Source: Limosilactobacillus kribbianus
GTDB taxonomy: Bacteria; Bacillota; Bacilli; Lactobacillales; Lactobacillaceae
Assembly: GCF_026413145.1 (NCBI RefSeq)
Contig: NZ_JAOVYZ010000009.1
Coordinates: forward strand, 1 to 49,675
Direction of reading: 5' to 3'
DNA: 49,675 nt
Shown here: piece by piece, positions 16,763-26,314 of the stretch
How positions within the stretch are numbered: position 1 is the stretch's first letter
Layout: each line of letters starts with the position of its first letter
Notes under the pieces: generated by a model
What the model saw: the letters and a program-made list of their open reading frames with translations, nothing else
Database searches by the model: none
What the model was told of the DNA's origin: nothing
Position numbers and translations under genes: made by a program

Positions 16763-19018
16763 ATGTACAAAGATTTCTATAAACCAGAAAACTATGTTAA
16801 TCGGGAGTTGAGCTGGATCGACTTCAACGGCCGGGTTCTCGGTGAGGCAACCGACACGAACAACCCGTTGCTGGAACGGGCCAACTTCTTGGGGATTACG
16901 CAGAGCAACGTTGACGAATTCTTCATGGTCCGGGTGGCTTCCCTCCACAAGCTGGCCGCCGCCAACGTTACAACGACTGATGCTTCCGGCCTGACGCCGC
17001 AGGAGCAATTGGACGCCGTCAACGAAAAAGAGCACCGGATGGTTGAGGAACGTTATCGGGTTTACAATCAGCAGATCATTCCCCAGCTGGCAGAGCAAAA
17101 CATCAATATTCTGCACATCGCCGACCTCGACGACAAACAGTACGAATTCATCCGTCGGTACTTCAACGACGAACTGATGCCGGTGCTGACCCCGATGGCC
17201 GACGACAGCTCCCGACCGTTCCCGTTCATCTCCAACAACTCCTTAAACATCGCCGTTCAGCTGCGTCGCGATCCAGAGCAGCGGGCCGAGTCGATGAAGA
17301 CTAAGGAGATTCTGGAGGGGGACCAGGAAGTCGAACGCCACCAAAATGAGCCGCATGACGATTCCCGGGAGGCCGACATCAAGTTTGCTACCGTCCGGGT
17401 CCCAGACATTTACAAGCGGCTGGTGCGCCTGCCGGGTGAGAACAACTTCATCCTGATTGACGAACTGATCAAGGAATTCATGTCCTTGCTCTTCCCGGGT
17501 TACCAGATCATCAAGACGGCCACTTACCGGGTGATGCGGGACATGGACCTCGACGTGGCCGAAGAAGATACCTCCGACCTGCTGCGGGCCGTTAAGCAGC
17601 AGCTGCGTGATCGGGAGCACGGTCAGGTGATGCGGCTAGAGGTCGAGCACGACATTGACCCGTGGTTGGAAAATCAGCTGATCGACAACCTTCACGTCAG
17701 CGAACGGTCCCTTTACCGGGTGGACGGGCCGGTTGACCTGACCTTCCTGAAGAAGTTGTCCGGGATGGTCGACGGCCACGACGACCTGCGCTACAAGCCA
17801 TACAAGTCCTATCTCAACCCGAAGATGGATATGGATCACAACATCTTCCAAGCCATCCGGGAAAAGGATTACCTGATGCAGCACCCGTACGACAGCTTTG
17901 ACGCCGTCGTCAACTTTGTCCACCAGGCGGCCCTTGATCCGAAGGTACTGGCGATCAAGATGACCCTTTACCGGGTTTCCGGCAATTCGCCGATCATTAA
18001 GTACCTGGGGATGGCCGCCCAGCGGGGCAAGCAGGTCACCGTCCTGGTCGAAGTCAAGGCCCGGTTCGACGAGCAAAACAACGTTCGCTGGGCCCAGCGG
18101 CTGGAACAGATGGGCTGTCACGTTATCTACGGTCTGGTTGGCCTGAAGACCCACTGTAAGGTTACCCTGGTCATTCGGCGGGACGAAGATGGCTTGCGGC
18201 GCTACATGCACCTGGGAACGGGGAACTACAACGACGTGACCGCCCACTTCTACACCGACATGGGTCTCTTCACCTGCGATCACGAGATTGGCATTGACAT
18301 GACCAATCTCTTCAACATGCTGTCCGGGTTCGCCCGGCCGCCGTACTTCCGACAGCTGCGGGTTTCACCGGACGGAATCCGGGAATTCATCAACCAGAAG
18401 ATCGACGAGCAGATCGAGGTGGCCAAGGGCGGCAACCCGGCCCTGATCCGGATGAAGATGAATTCGCTCTCCGACAAGCAGATTATTGCCCGGCTCTATG
18501 ACGCTGCCGCCAACGGGGTTAAGATCCAGTTAATCGTTCGGGGAATCACTTGCCTGAGAAACGACCTGCCGGAACTGCACGATAATATTGAGGTGCATTC
18601 CATCGTCGGCCGCTTCCTCGAACACTCGCGGATTTACTACTTCAAGAGCAACGGTCACGAGGAAATCTACCTGGCCAGTGCCGACATGATGACCCGGAAC
18701 CTGAACCGGCGGGTGGAGGAGCTCTACCCGGTCAAGGAGGCCGACACCAAGGCCCGGGCCATCCATATTTTGGACGCAATGTGGCGTGACAACACCAAGG
18801 CCCGAATCTTGGAAGGGGACCACTACGAGCGGATCGACCATGGGGATGCTCAGCCATTCAATTCTCAGGAATACTTTGTGGCCGAGGCGGAAAAAATGTA
18901 CAAGCAGGAACACCACCAACGCAAAAACCAGCGGCACCTATCCACGGTCTTTGAGACCCTGAGCAAGCATGTGCCGTCACTGCACCTCGACCACGGGAAG
19001 GATGATTCTAATGACTAA
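16763..19018 (+). CDS. ppk: Polyphosphate kinase 1
   Basis: Polymerises the gamma-phosphate of ATP into polyphosphate and can work in reverse. The 751-residue protein has the N domain, head domain and two PLD-like C domains. The phosphorylated histidine is His464 in LKTHCK, and the second conserved histidine is His621 in LEHSRIYYF; HLGTGNYND and SADMMTRNLNRR are also present. A charged insertion near 178-206 is longer than I expect. ATG at 16763 follows GAGAGGGG. Its 3' end overlaps the next gene by 8 nt. Confidence 0.96.
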   Translation: MYKDFYKPENYVNRELSWIDFNGRVLGEATDTNNPLLERANFLGITQSNVDEFFMVRVASLHKLAAANVTTTDASGLTPQEQLDAVNEKEHRMVEERYRVYNQQIIPQLAEQNINILHIADLDDKQYEFIRRYFNDELMPVLTPMADDSSRPFPFISNNSLNIAVQLRRDPEQRAESMKTKEILEGDQEVERHQNEPHDDSREADIKFATVRVPDIYKRLVRLPGENNFILIDELIKEFMSLLFPGYQIIKTATYRVMRDMDLDVAEEDTSDLLRAVKQQLRDREHGQVMRLEVEHDIDPWLENQLIDNLHVSERSLYRVDGPVDLTFLKKLSGMVDGHDDLRYKPYKSYLNPKMDMDHNIFQAIREKDYLMQHPYDSFDAVVNFVHQAALDPKVLAIKMTLYRVSGNSPIIKYLGMAAQRGKQVTVLVEVKARFDEQNNVRWAQRLEQMGCHVIYGLVGLKTHCKVTLVIRRDEDGLRRYMHLGTGNYNDVTAHFYTDMGLFTCDHEIGIDMTNLFNMLSGFARPPYFRQLRVSPDGIREFINQKIDEQIEVAKGGNPALIRMKMNSLSDKQIIARLYDAAANGVKIQLIVRGITCLRNDLPELHDNIEVHSIVGRFLEHSRIYYFKSNGHEEIYLASADMMTRNLNRRVEELYPVKEADTKARAIHILDAMWRDNTKARILEGDHYERIDHGDAQPFNSQEYFVAEAEKMYKQEHHQRKNQRHLSTVFETLSKHVPSLHLDHGKDDSND

Positions 19019-19964
19019 CAACCTGGCCGTAATTGACCTGGGTTCCAACTCGGTCCGGCTCAAAATCAGTGAGCTGACTAAGGACGGGCAAGCGGTGACT
19101 AAGCACTATGAGAAGCGTTACGTCCGCCTGTCATCCCAGATGGGGCCGGAAAAGATCCTGAAGGCTGAACCGATGGACCGTACCGTGGCGGCCCTGCGTG
19201 ATTTCCGCCAAGTTTGCGACGAATATGACCACGGCCGGATCGTGGCGGTGGCTACGGCCGCAGTCCGCCAGGCCAAGAACCAGCAGGAGTTCTTGGACCG
19301 GGTGCAACGGGAGACCGGCTTTAAGTTTCGGGTGATCACCGGCGAACAGGAGGCCTACCTGGATTACGTTGGTGTTGCCCGGACCCTGCCGATTGATCGC
19401 GGAATCATCATCGATACCGGTGGGGCCAGCATGGAACTGATCGCCGTTGACAACGGGGCGGCCGAGGAAACGGTCAGCATCCCGATCGGCTCGGTGACCT
19501 TGTCGCAACGTTATCAGCTTGGTGACGTGATCAAGGCGGCTGATCTCTTTGACGCCATGGTCGAGGTCGACGAGATCCTGTCCCATCAGCGCTGGCTCAA
19601 TCGCTTCCGTGATACCCGGATCGTGGCCCTCGGTGGCAGCAACCGGGCCCTTGGTAAAATTTACCGCTGGCGCAATGCCGTCGATGGCAAGGCGGCCCCG
19701 ATTCACGGGCTGACGATGAGTTCCCAGACGGCCTTTGGGATCATGCATCAGCTGGTCGAGGCTGATCAGGCGACCCGGGCCCAAATGCGGGGTGTCATGA
19801 AGGCCCGGGCCGACGTGATCGTCGGTGGCCTCTTGCCGCTCTTGGCCTTGATGCGCCAGCTGGCGATCGATAGCGTCAGCTTTAGCAACAACGGCCTGCG
19901 GGAGGGGATCCTCTTCAAGTACGTTGAACACGCCTTTGACATGGACAATTTGGAAACCCTCTAA
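19011..19964 (+). CDS. ppx: Exopolyphosphatase (short Ppx/GppA type)
   Basis: Cleaves terminal phosphates from polyphosphate. The 317-residue protein keeps both phosphate loops, DLGSNS (9-14) and DTGGAS, plus ATAAVRQAKN and ITGEQEAYLDY, but has no HD-like C-terminal domain. ATG at 19011 lies inside the ppk tail with GGAAGG upstream. With the upstream degenerate paralogue it makes a Ppx-Ppk-Ppx operon in which the intact active site and the HD-like domain sit on different proteins. Confidence 0.93.
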   Translation: MTNNLAVIDLGSNSVRLKISELTKDGQAVTKHYEKRYVRLSSQMGPEKILKAEPMDRTVAALRDFRQVCDEYDHGRIVAVATAAVRQAKNQQEFLDRVQRETGFKFRVITGEQEAYLDYVGVARTLPIDRGIIIDTGGASMELIAVDNGAAEETVSIPIGSVTLSQRYQLGDVIKAADLFDAMVEVDEILSHQRWLNRFRDTRIVALGGSNRALGKIYRWRNAVDGKAAPIHGLTMSSQTAFGIMHQLVEADQATRAQMRGVMKARADVIVGGLLPLLALMRQLAIDSVSFSNNGLREGILFKYVEHAFDMDNLETL

Positions 19965-20035
19965 GACAGCTAAATGAAGCGGCTTCAATTTTACGTAATT
20001 TTTACTAAAATTTACTCGCCGGGGCTGAAAAACTG

Positions 20036-20044
20036 TGCTACAAT
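20036..20044 (+). promoter_or_regulatory. Extended -10 promoter of galE
   Basis: TGCTACAAT fits TGnTATAAT with one change, 69 nt before the galE start. No clear -35 is present, as is common for extended -10 promoters. Confidence 0.5.
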
Positions 20045-20112
20045 GCCTAGTGAAAGATAAAAACACTAGCTGGTTAGATCGGTTAGGCTGTCGATACGAG
20101 GAGGAATTTGGA

Positions 20113-21108
20113 ATGGCAATTTTAGTTGCTGGTGGTGCCGGTTACATCGGTTCCCACATGGTCAAGGATTTAATCGAACATGGTCAAGACGTCGTTGTGG
20201 CCGATAACCTGTCAACGGGTCACCGGGACGCAATCAATCCGAAGGCAAAGTTCTACGAAGGTGACATTCGGGACCGGAAATTCCTGGACAAGGTTTTTGA
20301 CAGTGAAGACATCACGGCGGTTGTTCACTTCGCCGCTTTCTCCATTGTTCCCGAATCAATGGAAAAGCCGCTGAAGTACTTTGACAACAACACTGGTGGG
20401 ATGATTACCCTGCTGGAAGCAATGCGTGACCACCACATCAAGTACATTGTCTTCTCATCCACGGCGGCAACCTATGGTGTTCCAGAACACATGCCGATCA
20501 AGGAAACCGACCCACAGAAGCCAATCAACCCATACGGCCTGTCCAAGCTGATGATGGAAAAGATGATGGCCTGGGCCGACAAGGCATACGGCATCAAGTT
20601 CGTTGCCCTGCGGTACTTCAACGTTGCCGGGGCTGCTCCTGACGGCACGATCGGTGAAGACCATGGCCCTGAAACCCACCTGGTTCCAATCATTCTCCAA
20701 GTTGCCCAGGGCAAGCGCAAGGAACTGAGCATCTTCGGTGACGACTACAATACCCCAGATGGCACCAACGTCCGTGATTACGTTCACGTCATGGACCTGG
20801 CTGATGCTCACATCTTGGCCCTCAAGTACCTGGAAGCCGGCAATGAATCCAACGCCTTCAACCTGGGTTCCTCCACTGGCTTCTCCAACAAGCAGATGCT
20901 GGAAGCAGCCCGCGAAGTTACCGGCAAGCCAATCCCGGCCAAGATGGCTCCTCGTCGTCCCGGGGACCCCGACTCACTGGTCGCTGCTAGTGACAAGGCC
21001 CGGACGATCCTCGGTTGGAAGCCAAAGTATGATGACGTTCACGATATCATCGCGACTGCCTGGAAATGGCACTCCACTCACCCAAAGGGCTACGATGACC
21101 GCGACTAG
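20113..21108 (+). CDS. galE: UDP-glucose 4-epimerase
   Basis: Interconverts UDP-glucose and UDP-galactose for the Leloir pathway and cell-surface polysaccharide. The 331-residue protein is a short-chain dehydrogenase with GGAGYIGSH (7-15), the catalytic SSTAATYG serine/threonine region and YGLSK (Tyr-x-x-x-Lys). ATG at 20113 has AGGAGGA upstream; a longer in-frame opening has no ribosome site. It is alone here, between its own promoter and terminator, not in a gal operon. Confidence 0.95.
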   Translation: MAILVAGGAGYIGSHMVKDLIEHGQDVVVADNLSTGHRDAINPKAKFYEGDIRDRKFLDKVFDSEDITAVVHFAAFSIVPESMEKPLKYFDNNTGGMITLLEAMRDHHIKYIVFSSTAATYGVPEHMPIKETDPQKPINPYGLSKLMMEKMMAWADKAYGIKFVALRYFNVAGAAPDGTIGEDHGPETHLVPIILQVAQGKRKELSIFGDDYNTPDGTNVRDYVHVMDLADAHILALKYLEAGNESNAFNLGSSTGFSNKQMLEAAREVTGKPIPAKMAPRRPGDPDSLVAASDKARTILGWKPKYDDVHDIIATAWKWHSTHPKGYDDRD

Positions 21109-21128
21109 TCCGCGTTAAATAATAGTAA

Positions 21129-21163
21129 AACTCCGCTGCTGAAATTTGGCAGCGGAGTTTTTT
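21129..21163 (+). terminator. galE terminator
   Basis: AACTCCGCTGC (21129-21139) and GCAGCGGAGTT (21149-21159) form a perfect 11-bp stem followed by a T run. Confidence 0.93.
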
Positions 21164-21215
21164 ATTCTCAAATTGTTCCGGCCGATCAAACATCAGCGAC
21201 GAAGTGGGCCAGTTG

Positions 21216-21224
21216 TGATAAGAT
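21216..21224 (+). promoter_or_regulatory. Putative extended -10 promoter of tsaB-rimI-tsaD
   Basis: TGATAAGAT fits TGnTAnnAT, 33 nt before tsaB. A -35 is not obvious. Confidence 0.4.
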
Positions 21225-21257
21225 GTTAGGTGTGATTGAAAGGACGTGCAAACAACA

Positions 21258-21983
21258 ATGAAAGTCTTAGCGATTGATACCTCGAACCACCCGATGAGCG
21301 TTGCCCTGGTGGAAGACGACCAGCTGCTGGCCACCACGACGCTGAATATGGTTCGCAACCATAGTATTTATCTAATGCCGACCATTGACCGGCTCTTTAA
21401 CCTGGTTAAGTGGCAGCCGGCAGACATCGACCGGATCGTCGTTGCTCAGGGTCCTGGCTCCTATACCGGAATCCGAATCGCCGTCACCACGGCCAAGGTC
21501 TTGGCTGACACCCTCAACGTGGAACTGGTGGGTGTTTCCAGCCTGGAAGTCGTTGCCCGCAACGTCCTGCCAACGACGACGGCGATCATCGTTCCCTTCT
21601 TCGACGCACGCCGGGGCAATGTCTTTGCCGGGGCCTACCAGTGGAAGGACGGCCAGCTGGTCAACCGGATTGAAGACCAGCACCTGGGGATGGCGACCCT
21701 GCTGGACCAGCTGGCAGCAGTTGACCAGCCCGTCGTCTTAGTAGGGCACCTGACTAAGCGGATTGAAGACCAGTTTGAATCCCTACCGGACAATGTTACC
21801 CTGGCGCCGCGCGCTTATGGGATTCCATCGACCTATCAATTGGCACTGGCGGGCGAAAACCGGCCAGCCGTCAAAGAAATTGATCCATTCGTGCCACATT
21901 ACCTCCGGATTACCGAGGCCGAGGCAAACTGGCAGAAGCTTCACCCGGGCGAGACCCGTCAGAACTATGTTAGAGAAGTTTAA
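21258..21983 (+). CDS. tsaB: t6A biosynthesis protein TsaB
   Basis: Inactive ASKHA-fold partner of TsaD in making N6-threonylcarbamoyladenosine at tRNA A37. The 241-residue protein has the N-terminal VLAIDTS strand and the QGPGSYTGIRIAV motif diagnostic for the family. ATG at 21258 fits the family N-terminus; its ribosome site (AAAGGA) is rather far, about 13 nt upstream. It overlaps rimI by 17 nt. tsaE, the ATPase partner, is not in the window. Confidence 0.94.
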   Translation: MKVLAIDTSNHPMSVALVEDDQLLATTTLNMVRNHSIYLMPTIDRLFNLVKWQPADIDRIVVAQGPGSYTGIRIAVTTAKVLADTLNVELVGVSSLEVVARNVLPTTTAIIVPFFDARRGNVFAGAYQWKDGQLVNRIEDQHLGMATLLDQLAAVDQPVVLVGHLTKRIEDQFESLPDNVTLAPRAYGIPSTYQLALAGENRPAVKEIDPFVPHYLRITEAEANWQKLHPGETRQNYVREV

Positions 21984-22536
21984 ACACTGGTGCCGCTTCA
22001 AGTTCGAGGGGAACCGGTGGCCGCTGTTGGACTTTGCCCGGCGCGTGGTAATGATCAATGGCCGCCAGTACGTGGTTCGGATGGCTGCCGAGGATGACAT
22101 CCAAAAAATGGTCGACATCGAACGGGCTATTTACGGGGAGGAACCCTGGAGCTACGCCGCCTTTCAAATCGAGCTGCGGCGGCCCCACGATCGGCTCTAC
22201 CTGGTGATTGTCGATGACGGCTTGGTGATCGGCTTTATCGGCATGTCGGTCGACTGGTTCAAGCTCGACCTGCACATCACCAACTTGGGTGTAACCCCCG
22301 GCTACCAACAGAAGGGGATTGGAACCTACCTTGTGAGAACGGCGATTAACTATGCCCGCCACACCCAGCTGCACTCGGTCAGTCTGGAGGTGCGGGTTCA
22401 CAACTTGGTGGCGCGTCAATTGTACGAGCACCTTGGTTTTCGTGAACGACAAATCAAGCACCGCTATTATCTCGACAATCATGAAGATGCGGTGGATATG
22501 GAAGCAGACCTATTGAAAAAAGGGGAATCAAAGTAA
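21967..22536 (+). CDS. rimI: Ribosomal protein S18-alanine N-acetyltransferase, GNAT family
   Basis: The GNAT domain spans about 38-180 of 189 residues, with the acetyl-CoA loop [15 protein letters not shown] and the [20 protein letters not shown] segment typical of RimI. The N-terminus is about 35 residues longer than usual RimI, so a start within the ATG/GTG codons near 22047-22052 is possible; no ribosome site decides it. It lies between tsaB and tsaD, the standard place. Confidence 0.9.
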   Translation: MLEKFKHWCRFKFEGNRWPLLDFARRVVMINGRQYVVRMAAEDDIQKMVDIERAIYGEEPWSYAAFQIELRRPHDRLYLVIVDDGLVIGFIGMSVDWFKLDLHITNLGVTPGYQQKGIGTYLVRTAINYARHTQLHSVSLEVRVHNLVARQLYEHLGFRERQIKHRYYLDNHEDAVDMEADLLKKGESK

Positions 22537-22538
22537 TT

Positions 22539-23570
22539 ATGGCAGAACGTACGCTGATTTTAGCGTTTGAAACCAGTTGTGACGAAACAAGCGTGGCCGT
22601 GATCGAGAACGGCACGAAAATTTTGAGTAATGTGGTGGCCACTCAGATTGATAGCCACCAGCGCTTCGGGGGCGTGGTGCCCGAAGTCGCCAGCCGCCAC
22701 CACATCGAGTGGATCACACGGTGCATCGACCAGGCCTTAGATGAGGCCCAGGTCGACTACGATGACATTGCGGCCGTAGCGATTACCTATGGACCGGGAC
22801 TGGTCGGTTCGCTTTTGGTCGGGGTCACGGCGGCCAAGGTGATCGCCTGGGCCCACCACCTGCCGTTGATTCCGGTCAACCACATGGCCGGCCACCTCTA
22901 TGCGGCCCGCTACGTTGGTGAATTCAAGTATCCGCAGATGGCCCTCTTGGTTTCCGGCGGCCACACCGAACTGGTTTACATGCCCAAGGAACACGAGTAC
23001 GAGATCATCGGTGAAACTCGTGATGACGCGGCTGGCGAGGCTTATGATAAGATCGGCCGGGTGCTGGGCGTCAACTATCCGGCCGGCAAGACGATCGACC
23101 AGTGGGCGGCCCAGGGTGAGGACACCTTCCACTTCCCGCGGGCAATGGAGAAGGAGGCTAACTACGACTTCAGCTTCAGCGGACTGAAGAGTGCCTTCAT
23201 CAACACGGTCCACAATGCCGACCAGCGCGGTGAAACCCTCAACAAGTACGATCTGGCCGCCAGCTTCCAGCAGAGTGTCGTCGACGTCCTGGCGGAGAAA
23301 ACAATGCGCGCATTGGATCGCTATCCGGTGAAGCAGTTGATCCTGGCCGGCGGGGTGGCCGCTAACCAGGGGCTGCGCAAGCGCCTCGACCACGACATGG
23401 CCAAGTACCACCCGGAGGTTTCGATGCTCCAGGCGCCACTGAAGCTCTGCGGTGACAACGCGGCGATGATTGGCGCGGCCGGCTATGTCAACTACCGTCA
23501 CGGCGATCGCGCCGGAATGGACCTCAATGCGGTCCCCGGCTTGATGTTTAAGCGAATGGAAGTTGAATAA
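22539..23570 (+). CDS. tsaD: tRNA N6-adenosine threonylcarbamoyltransferase
   Basis: Transfers the threonylcarbamoyl group to A37 of ANN-decoding tRNAs. The 343-residue protein has ETSCDETS (11-18), the metal-binding histidines His115 and His119 in NHMAGH, SGGHTEL, and the C-terminal [12 protein letters not shown] and CGDNAAMI motifs. It starts 2 nt after rimI with AAAGGGG upstream. Confidence 0.96.
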   Translation: MAERTLILAFETSCDETSVAVIENGTKILSNVVATQIDSHQRFGGVVPEVASRHHIEWITRCIDQALDEAQVDYDDIAAVAITYGPGLVGSLLVGVTAAKVIAWAHHLPLIPVNHMAGHLYAARYVGEFKYPQMALLVSGGHTELVYMPKEHEYEIIGETRDDAAGEAYDKIGRVLGVNYPAGKTIDQWAAQGEDTFHFPRAMEKEANYDFSFSGLKSAFINTVHNADQRGETLNKYDLAASFQQSVVDVLAEKTMRALDRYPVKQLILAGGVAANQGLRKRLDHDMAKYHPEVSMLQAPLKLCGDNAAMIGAAGYVNYRHGDRAGMDLNAVPGLMFKRMEVE

Positions 23571-23576
23571 AAATCA

Positions 23577-23613
23577 AAAGGATGTTCATGGTGTGAGTCA
23601 TGAACATCCCTTT
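23577..23613. terminator. Bidirectional terminator between tsaD and the DUF4160 gene
   Basis: GGATGTTCATG pairs with CATGAACATCC (11 bp perfect) with A-rich and T-rich flanks on both sides, so it can serve tsaD (plus) and the convergent small gene (minus). Confidence 0.85.
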
Positions 23614-23618
23614 TGTAG

Positions 23619-23906
23619 TTATTTATAAAAATTAATACTATCAACTTCAAAGTAGTTTTTCCATGCAGCTAGGATGAAATTGTAGTTTTGAGTAATAAAG
23701 AAGCTAAGGCGTTTAATTGACTTGCGTGATAGTTCGGCATGATTATTTGCTAATTCTACAGAACCATCTTTTAATAACCAGAATTTTGTGGATTGGTTTG
23801 ACGGCCTTTTGACTGAAACATGAACATGAATTGGTTCACCACTTTCGTTGGACCAAAAATATATACAATATCCTGCAAAGTTAAATAAGTTAGGCAAGCT
23901 CAACAC
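23619..23906 (-). CDS. DUF4160 domain protein
   Basis: A roughly 95-residue protein with the DUF4160 pattern: GYCIYFWSNESGEPIHVHV (aromatic strand then Pro-x-His-x-His), KFWLLKDGSVELANN, and a C-terminal helix ending AAWKNYF. DUF4160 proteins usually sit beside a small partner; their function is not settled, though some authors treat such pairs as toxin-antitoxin-like. The start is uncertain: GTG 23906 or TTG 23903, placed by AGAGGG just upstream; an ATG at 23930 is also open. It overlaps the upstream gene, suggesting coupling. Base composition is much more AT-rich than the neighbours, suggesting transfer. Confidence 0.75.
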   Translation of the reverse strand: MLSLPNLFNFAGYCIYFWSNESGEPIHVHVSVKRPSNQSTKFWLLKDGSVELANNHAELSRKSIKRLSFFITQNYNFILAAWKNYFEVDSINFYK

Positions 23907-24150
23907 CGCCCTCTTTGGCGAATTCAACAATCAGCTTTTCATTTTTGGTGAGGATTTCTTCGTTCAGCTTGGTTTCGCTTGGTGTAAAGCCATCATTAAA
24001 GAGAACCTTGTGTGAAGGCAGTGAGTAGCGTGCCTCCTTAAATCCCCAGTCAGTTGGCTGCTCAAAGTTGACGTGGATCGTCTGATCGGGTTTGACTTCC
24101 GAATAAGTGATGATTAAATGGTTTGGAAATTCGGCGTACGGGTATAACAT
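23890..24150 (-). CDS. Small unrecognised protein paired with DUF4160
   Basis: An 86-residue acidic protein preceded by a perfect AAAGGAGGG at 24157-24165, which fixes the ATG at 24150. It begins with a beta-rich half (MLYPYAEFPNHLIITYS, IHVNFEQP), then WGFKEARYSLPSHKVLFNDGF, and ends in a helix (LIVEFAKEGG). I do not recognise a named domain with confidence. It overlaps the DUF4160 start by about 17 nt in another frame. Its AT-rich composition matches the DUF4160 gene. A -10-like TATAAT lies at 24197-24202 on the minus strand. Confidence 0.75.
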   Translation of the reverse strand: MLYPYAEFPNHLIITYSEVKPDQTIHVNFEQPTDWGFKEARYSLPSHKVLFNDGFTPSETKLNEEILTKNEKLIVEFAKEGGVELA

Positions 24151-24206
24151 TTCGAACCCTCCTTTGCTTAGCCTTATTTTAGCATGGTTTTGCGATATTA
24201 TATGTA

Positions 24207-24248
24207 AATTGGCACCCGATAAATCCGCAGATTTATCGGGTGCCAATT
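24207..24248. terminator. Perfect 19-bp inverted repeat after proC
   Basis: AATTGGCACCCGATAAATC (24207-24225) and its exact complement (24230-24248) surround a CGCA loop. It lies 12 nt beyond the proC stop. Only short T tracts follow, so it is an unusually perfect hairpin with a weak U-tail; it also covers the region just upstream of the small-gene promoter. Confidence 0.65.
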
Positions 24249-24260
24249 GTGACTTTTGTG

Positions 24261-25034
24261 CTATTTTTCGCCGTTGGCCTTGTTGACGGCGTCGATCACG
24301 GCATAGCGGAGGCCGTGCTTCTCCAGGGCCTCGACGCCCCGGATGGTGGTGCCGGCCGGCGAGGTGACCTGGTCGCGCAGCTCGGCTGGGGTCTTGCCGG
24401 TGTCGTAGGCCAGGGTACCGCTGCCTTTGACCATGCTGGCGATCAGTTCGTAGGCGGTCTGCCGGTCAAGACCGAACTTCACCGCGGCGTCGCTCAGCGC
24501 GTCCATGAAGACGTCGACGAAGGCCGGGCCGCAACCGCCGACCACGCCGACGATGTCTAGCTTGTCCTCGCTGACCGTGACAATGTCGCCGAGCTGCTCA
24601 AGGACGTGGTTGATGATCGGTTGTGCGGCCGTTGCATCATCATGCGGCAGGGCCAGGCCAATCGTTCCGGCGTTGACGGCCACCGGAGTGTTGGGAATGA
24701 TGGTGGCAATCGGGTTATCCGGCAGGGCGGCCTTCAGCTGTTCCTGGGTAACACCCGCGGCCGCGGAGATGACGACCGTCTTCGGATTCAGTCCATTGAG
24801 CTCCCGGGCTACAGCCACCGTGATCTTGGCTGGGGTCGTGAGAATCACCACGTCCGGTTGGGCCTTGACCACTTCCGCGGCGGTGTGAAAGAGGGTGAAG
24901 TGGAGCTGGTCGGCAAGCTTGCTGACGCGGGGGTTGGTCGGGTTCATCCCACTCACCTCATCGACGCCGCTGTTTACAAGTCCTTTGACGATGGCGCCGC
25001 CCATGTTGCCGACGCCGATAATTGTTACTTTCAT
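24261..25034 (-). CDS. proC: Pyrroline-5-carboxylate reductase
   Basis: Last step of proline synthesis, NAD(P)H-dependent. The 257-residue protein has a Rossmann start (IIGVGNMGGAI, 5-15), TTPAKI, PNTPVAVNAG and the conserved C-terminal GSGTLAYDTGKTPAELRDQVTSP region. It is last in the minus-strand order proB-proA-proC, 14 nt after proA. GGAAG precedes the ATG. Confidence 0.96.
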   Translation of the reverse strand: MKVTIIGVGNMGGAIVKGLVNSGVDEVSGMNPTNPRVSKLADQLHFTLFHTAAEVVKAQPDVVILTTPAKITVAVARELNGLNPKTVVISAAAGVTQEQLKAALPDNPIATIIPNTPVAVNAGTIGLALPHDDATAAQPIINHVLEQLGDIVTVSEDKLDIVGVVGGCGPAFVDVFMDALSDAAVKFGLDRQTAYELIASMVKGSGTLAYDTGKTPAELRDQVTSPAGTTIRGVEALEKHGLRYAVIDAVNKANGEK

Positions 25035-25048
25035 GTTGAACTTCCTTT

Positions 25049-26293
25049 CTATTGCCGAACCTGACCGTTACCGGTGATTTCATACTTAATGGTGGTCAAT
25101 TGATTCAAGCCCATTGGCCCGCGGGCGTGGAGCTTCTGGGTACTGATGCCGATCTCGGCCCCGAAGCCGAAGACCCCGCCGTCCGTGAAGCGGGTCGAGG
25201 CGTTGACGTAGACGCAGGCGGAGTTGATCCGCTGCTGGAATTCCTGGCCCCGGGCTATGTCCTTGGTGACGATGACCTCGGAGTGGTGGGTGCTGTGGTG
25301 GTTAATGTGCTTGATGGCCGCATCCAGTGAGTCGACCACCTTTACCGCCATGATCAGGTCGTTGTATTCCGTATCCCAGTCCGCAGCGCTTGCTTCCTGC
25401 ATGGCGGGAACCAGCTGGCGGGCGCGCTCGTCACCACGGAGCTGGACGCCGTGATTCATCAAGGCCTGGGCAATTTGTGGCAGGAACTTCTCCGCCACGT
25501 CCTGGTGGATCAGAAGCTTTTCGGCGGCGTTGCAGACGGATGGTCGCTGGACCTTGGCGTTGACCGTAATGTCAGTTGCCATCTGCAGGTCGGCATCCCG
25601 GTCGATGTAAACGTGGCAGTTGCCGGCCCCGGTCTCAATCACCGGCACGGTTGCCGTCTTGACGACCCGCTGAATCAGTCCTTGACCGCCCCGGGGAATC
25701 AGGACGTCAATGTAGTCGGTCAGGTTCATCATCTCCTGGGCCAGCTCGTGGCTGGTGTCCTCAATCAGCTGAACGGCATCTGCGGGCAGCTGGCGAGCGG
25801 CCAAAGTTTCGCGCAGAATCTTGGCCAGGGCGATGTTGGTACGGATTGCTTCCTTGCCGCCCCGCAGGATGACCGCGTTGCCGCTCTTAAAGGTCAGTCC
25901 GGTGGCGTCGACGGTGACGTTTGGCCGGGCCTCGAAGATGATACCGATGACGCCGAGTGGAACCCGCCGCTGGAGAATCTGCAGGCCATCCGCGTTGATC
26001 CAGCCCCGGTCGATCCGGGCAGTCGGGTCGGCCAGGCCCGCAATAGCGCGTAGGCCGTTTGCCATGTCAGCGATCCGCTGGGCGTTGACCAGCAGACGGT
26101 CAGTGAACTTCTTCGGCATTGCCGTGGCATTTGCCATATCTTCTTTATTGGCGGCGATGATCTCGTCTTGATGACTGTCGAGGGCGTCCGCCATGGCGTT
26201 TAAGGCTGCGTTTTTGGTGGCCGTGTCGAGCTGGGATAGAATATCTTCGGCAGCCTGGGCTCGCTGACCAATCTTAATTAATTCCTGATTCAT
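25049..26293 (-). CDS. proA: Glutamate-5-semialdehyde dehydrogenase (gamma-glutamyl phosphate reductase)
   Basis: Reduces gamma-glutamyl phosphate to glutamate semialdehyde. The 414-residue aldehyde-dehydrogenase-fold protein has RRVPLGVIGIIFEARPNV, the catalytic cysteine in NAKVQRPSVCNAAE, and FGAEIGISTQKLHARGPMG. It is preceded by GGAGGA and lies 21 nt after proB. Confidence 0.96.
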   Translation of the reverse strand: MNQELIKIGQRAQAAEDILSQLDTATKNAALNAMADALDSHQDEIIAANKEDMANATAMPKKFTDRLLVNAQRIADMANGLRAIAGLADPTARIDRGWINADGLQILQRRVPLGVIGIIFEARPNVTVDATGLTFKSGNAVILRGGKEAIRTNIALAKILRETLAARQLPADAVQLIEDTSHELAQEMMNLTDYIDVLIPRGGQGLIQRVVKTATVPVIETGAGNCHVYIDRDADLQMATDITVNAKVQRPSVCNAAEKLLIHQDVAEKFLPQIAQALMNHGVQLRGDERARQLVPAMQEASAADWDTEYNDLIMAVKVVDSLDAAIKHINHHSTHHSEVIVTKDIARGQEFQQRINSACVYVNASTRFTDGGVFGFGAEIGISTQKLHARGPMGLNQLTTIKYEITGNGQVRQ

Positions 26294-26314
26294 AAATGAT
26301 TCCTCCTTTGCGTT

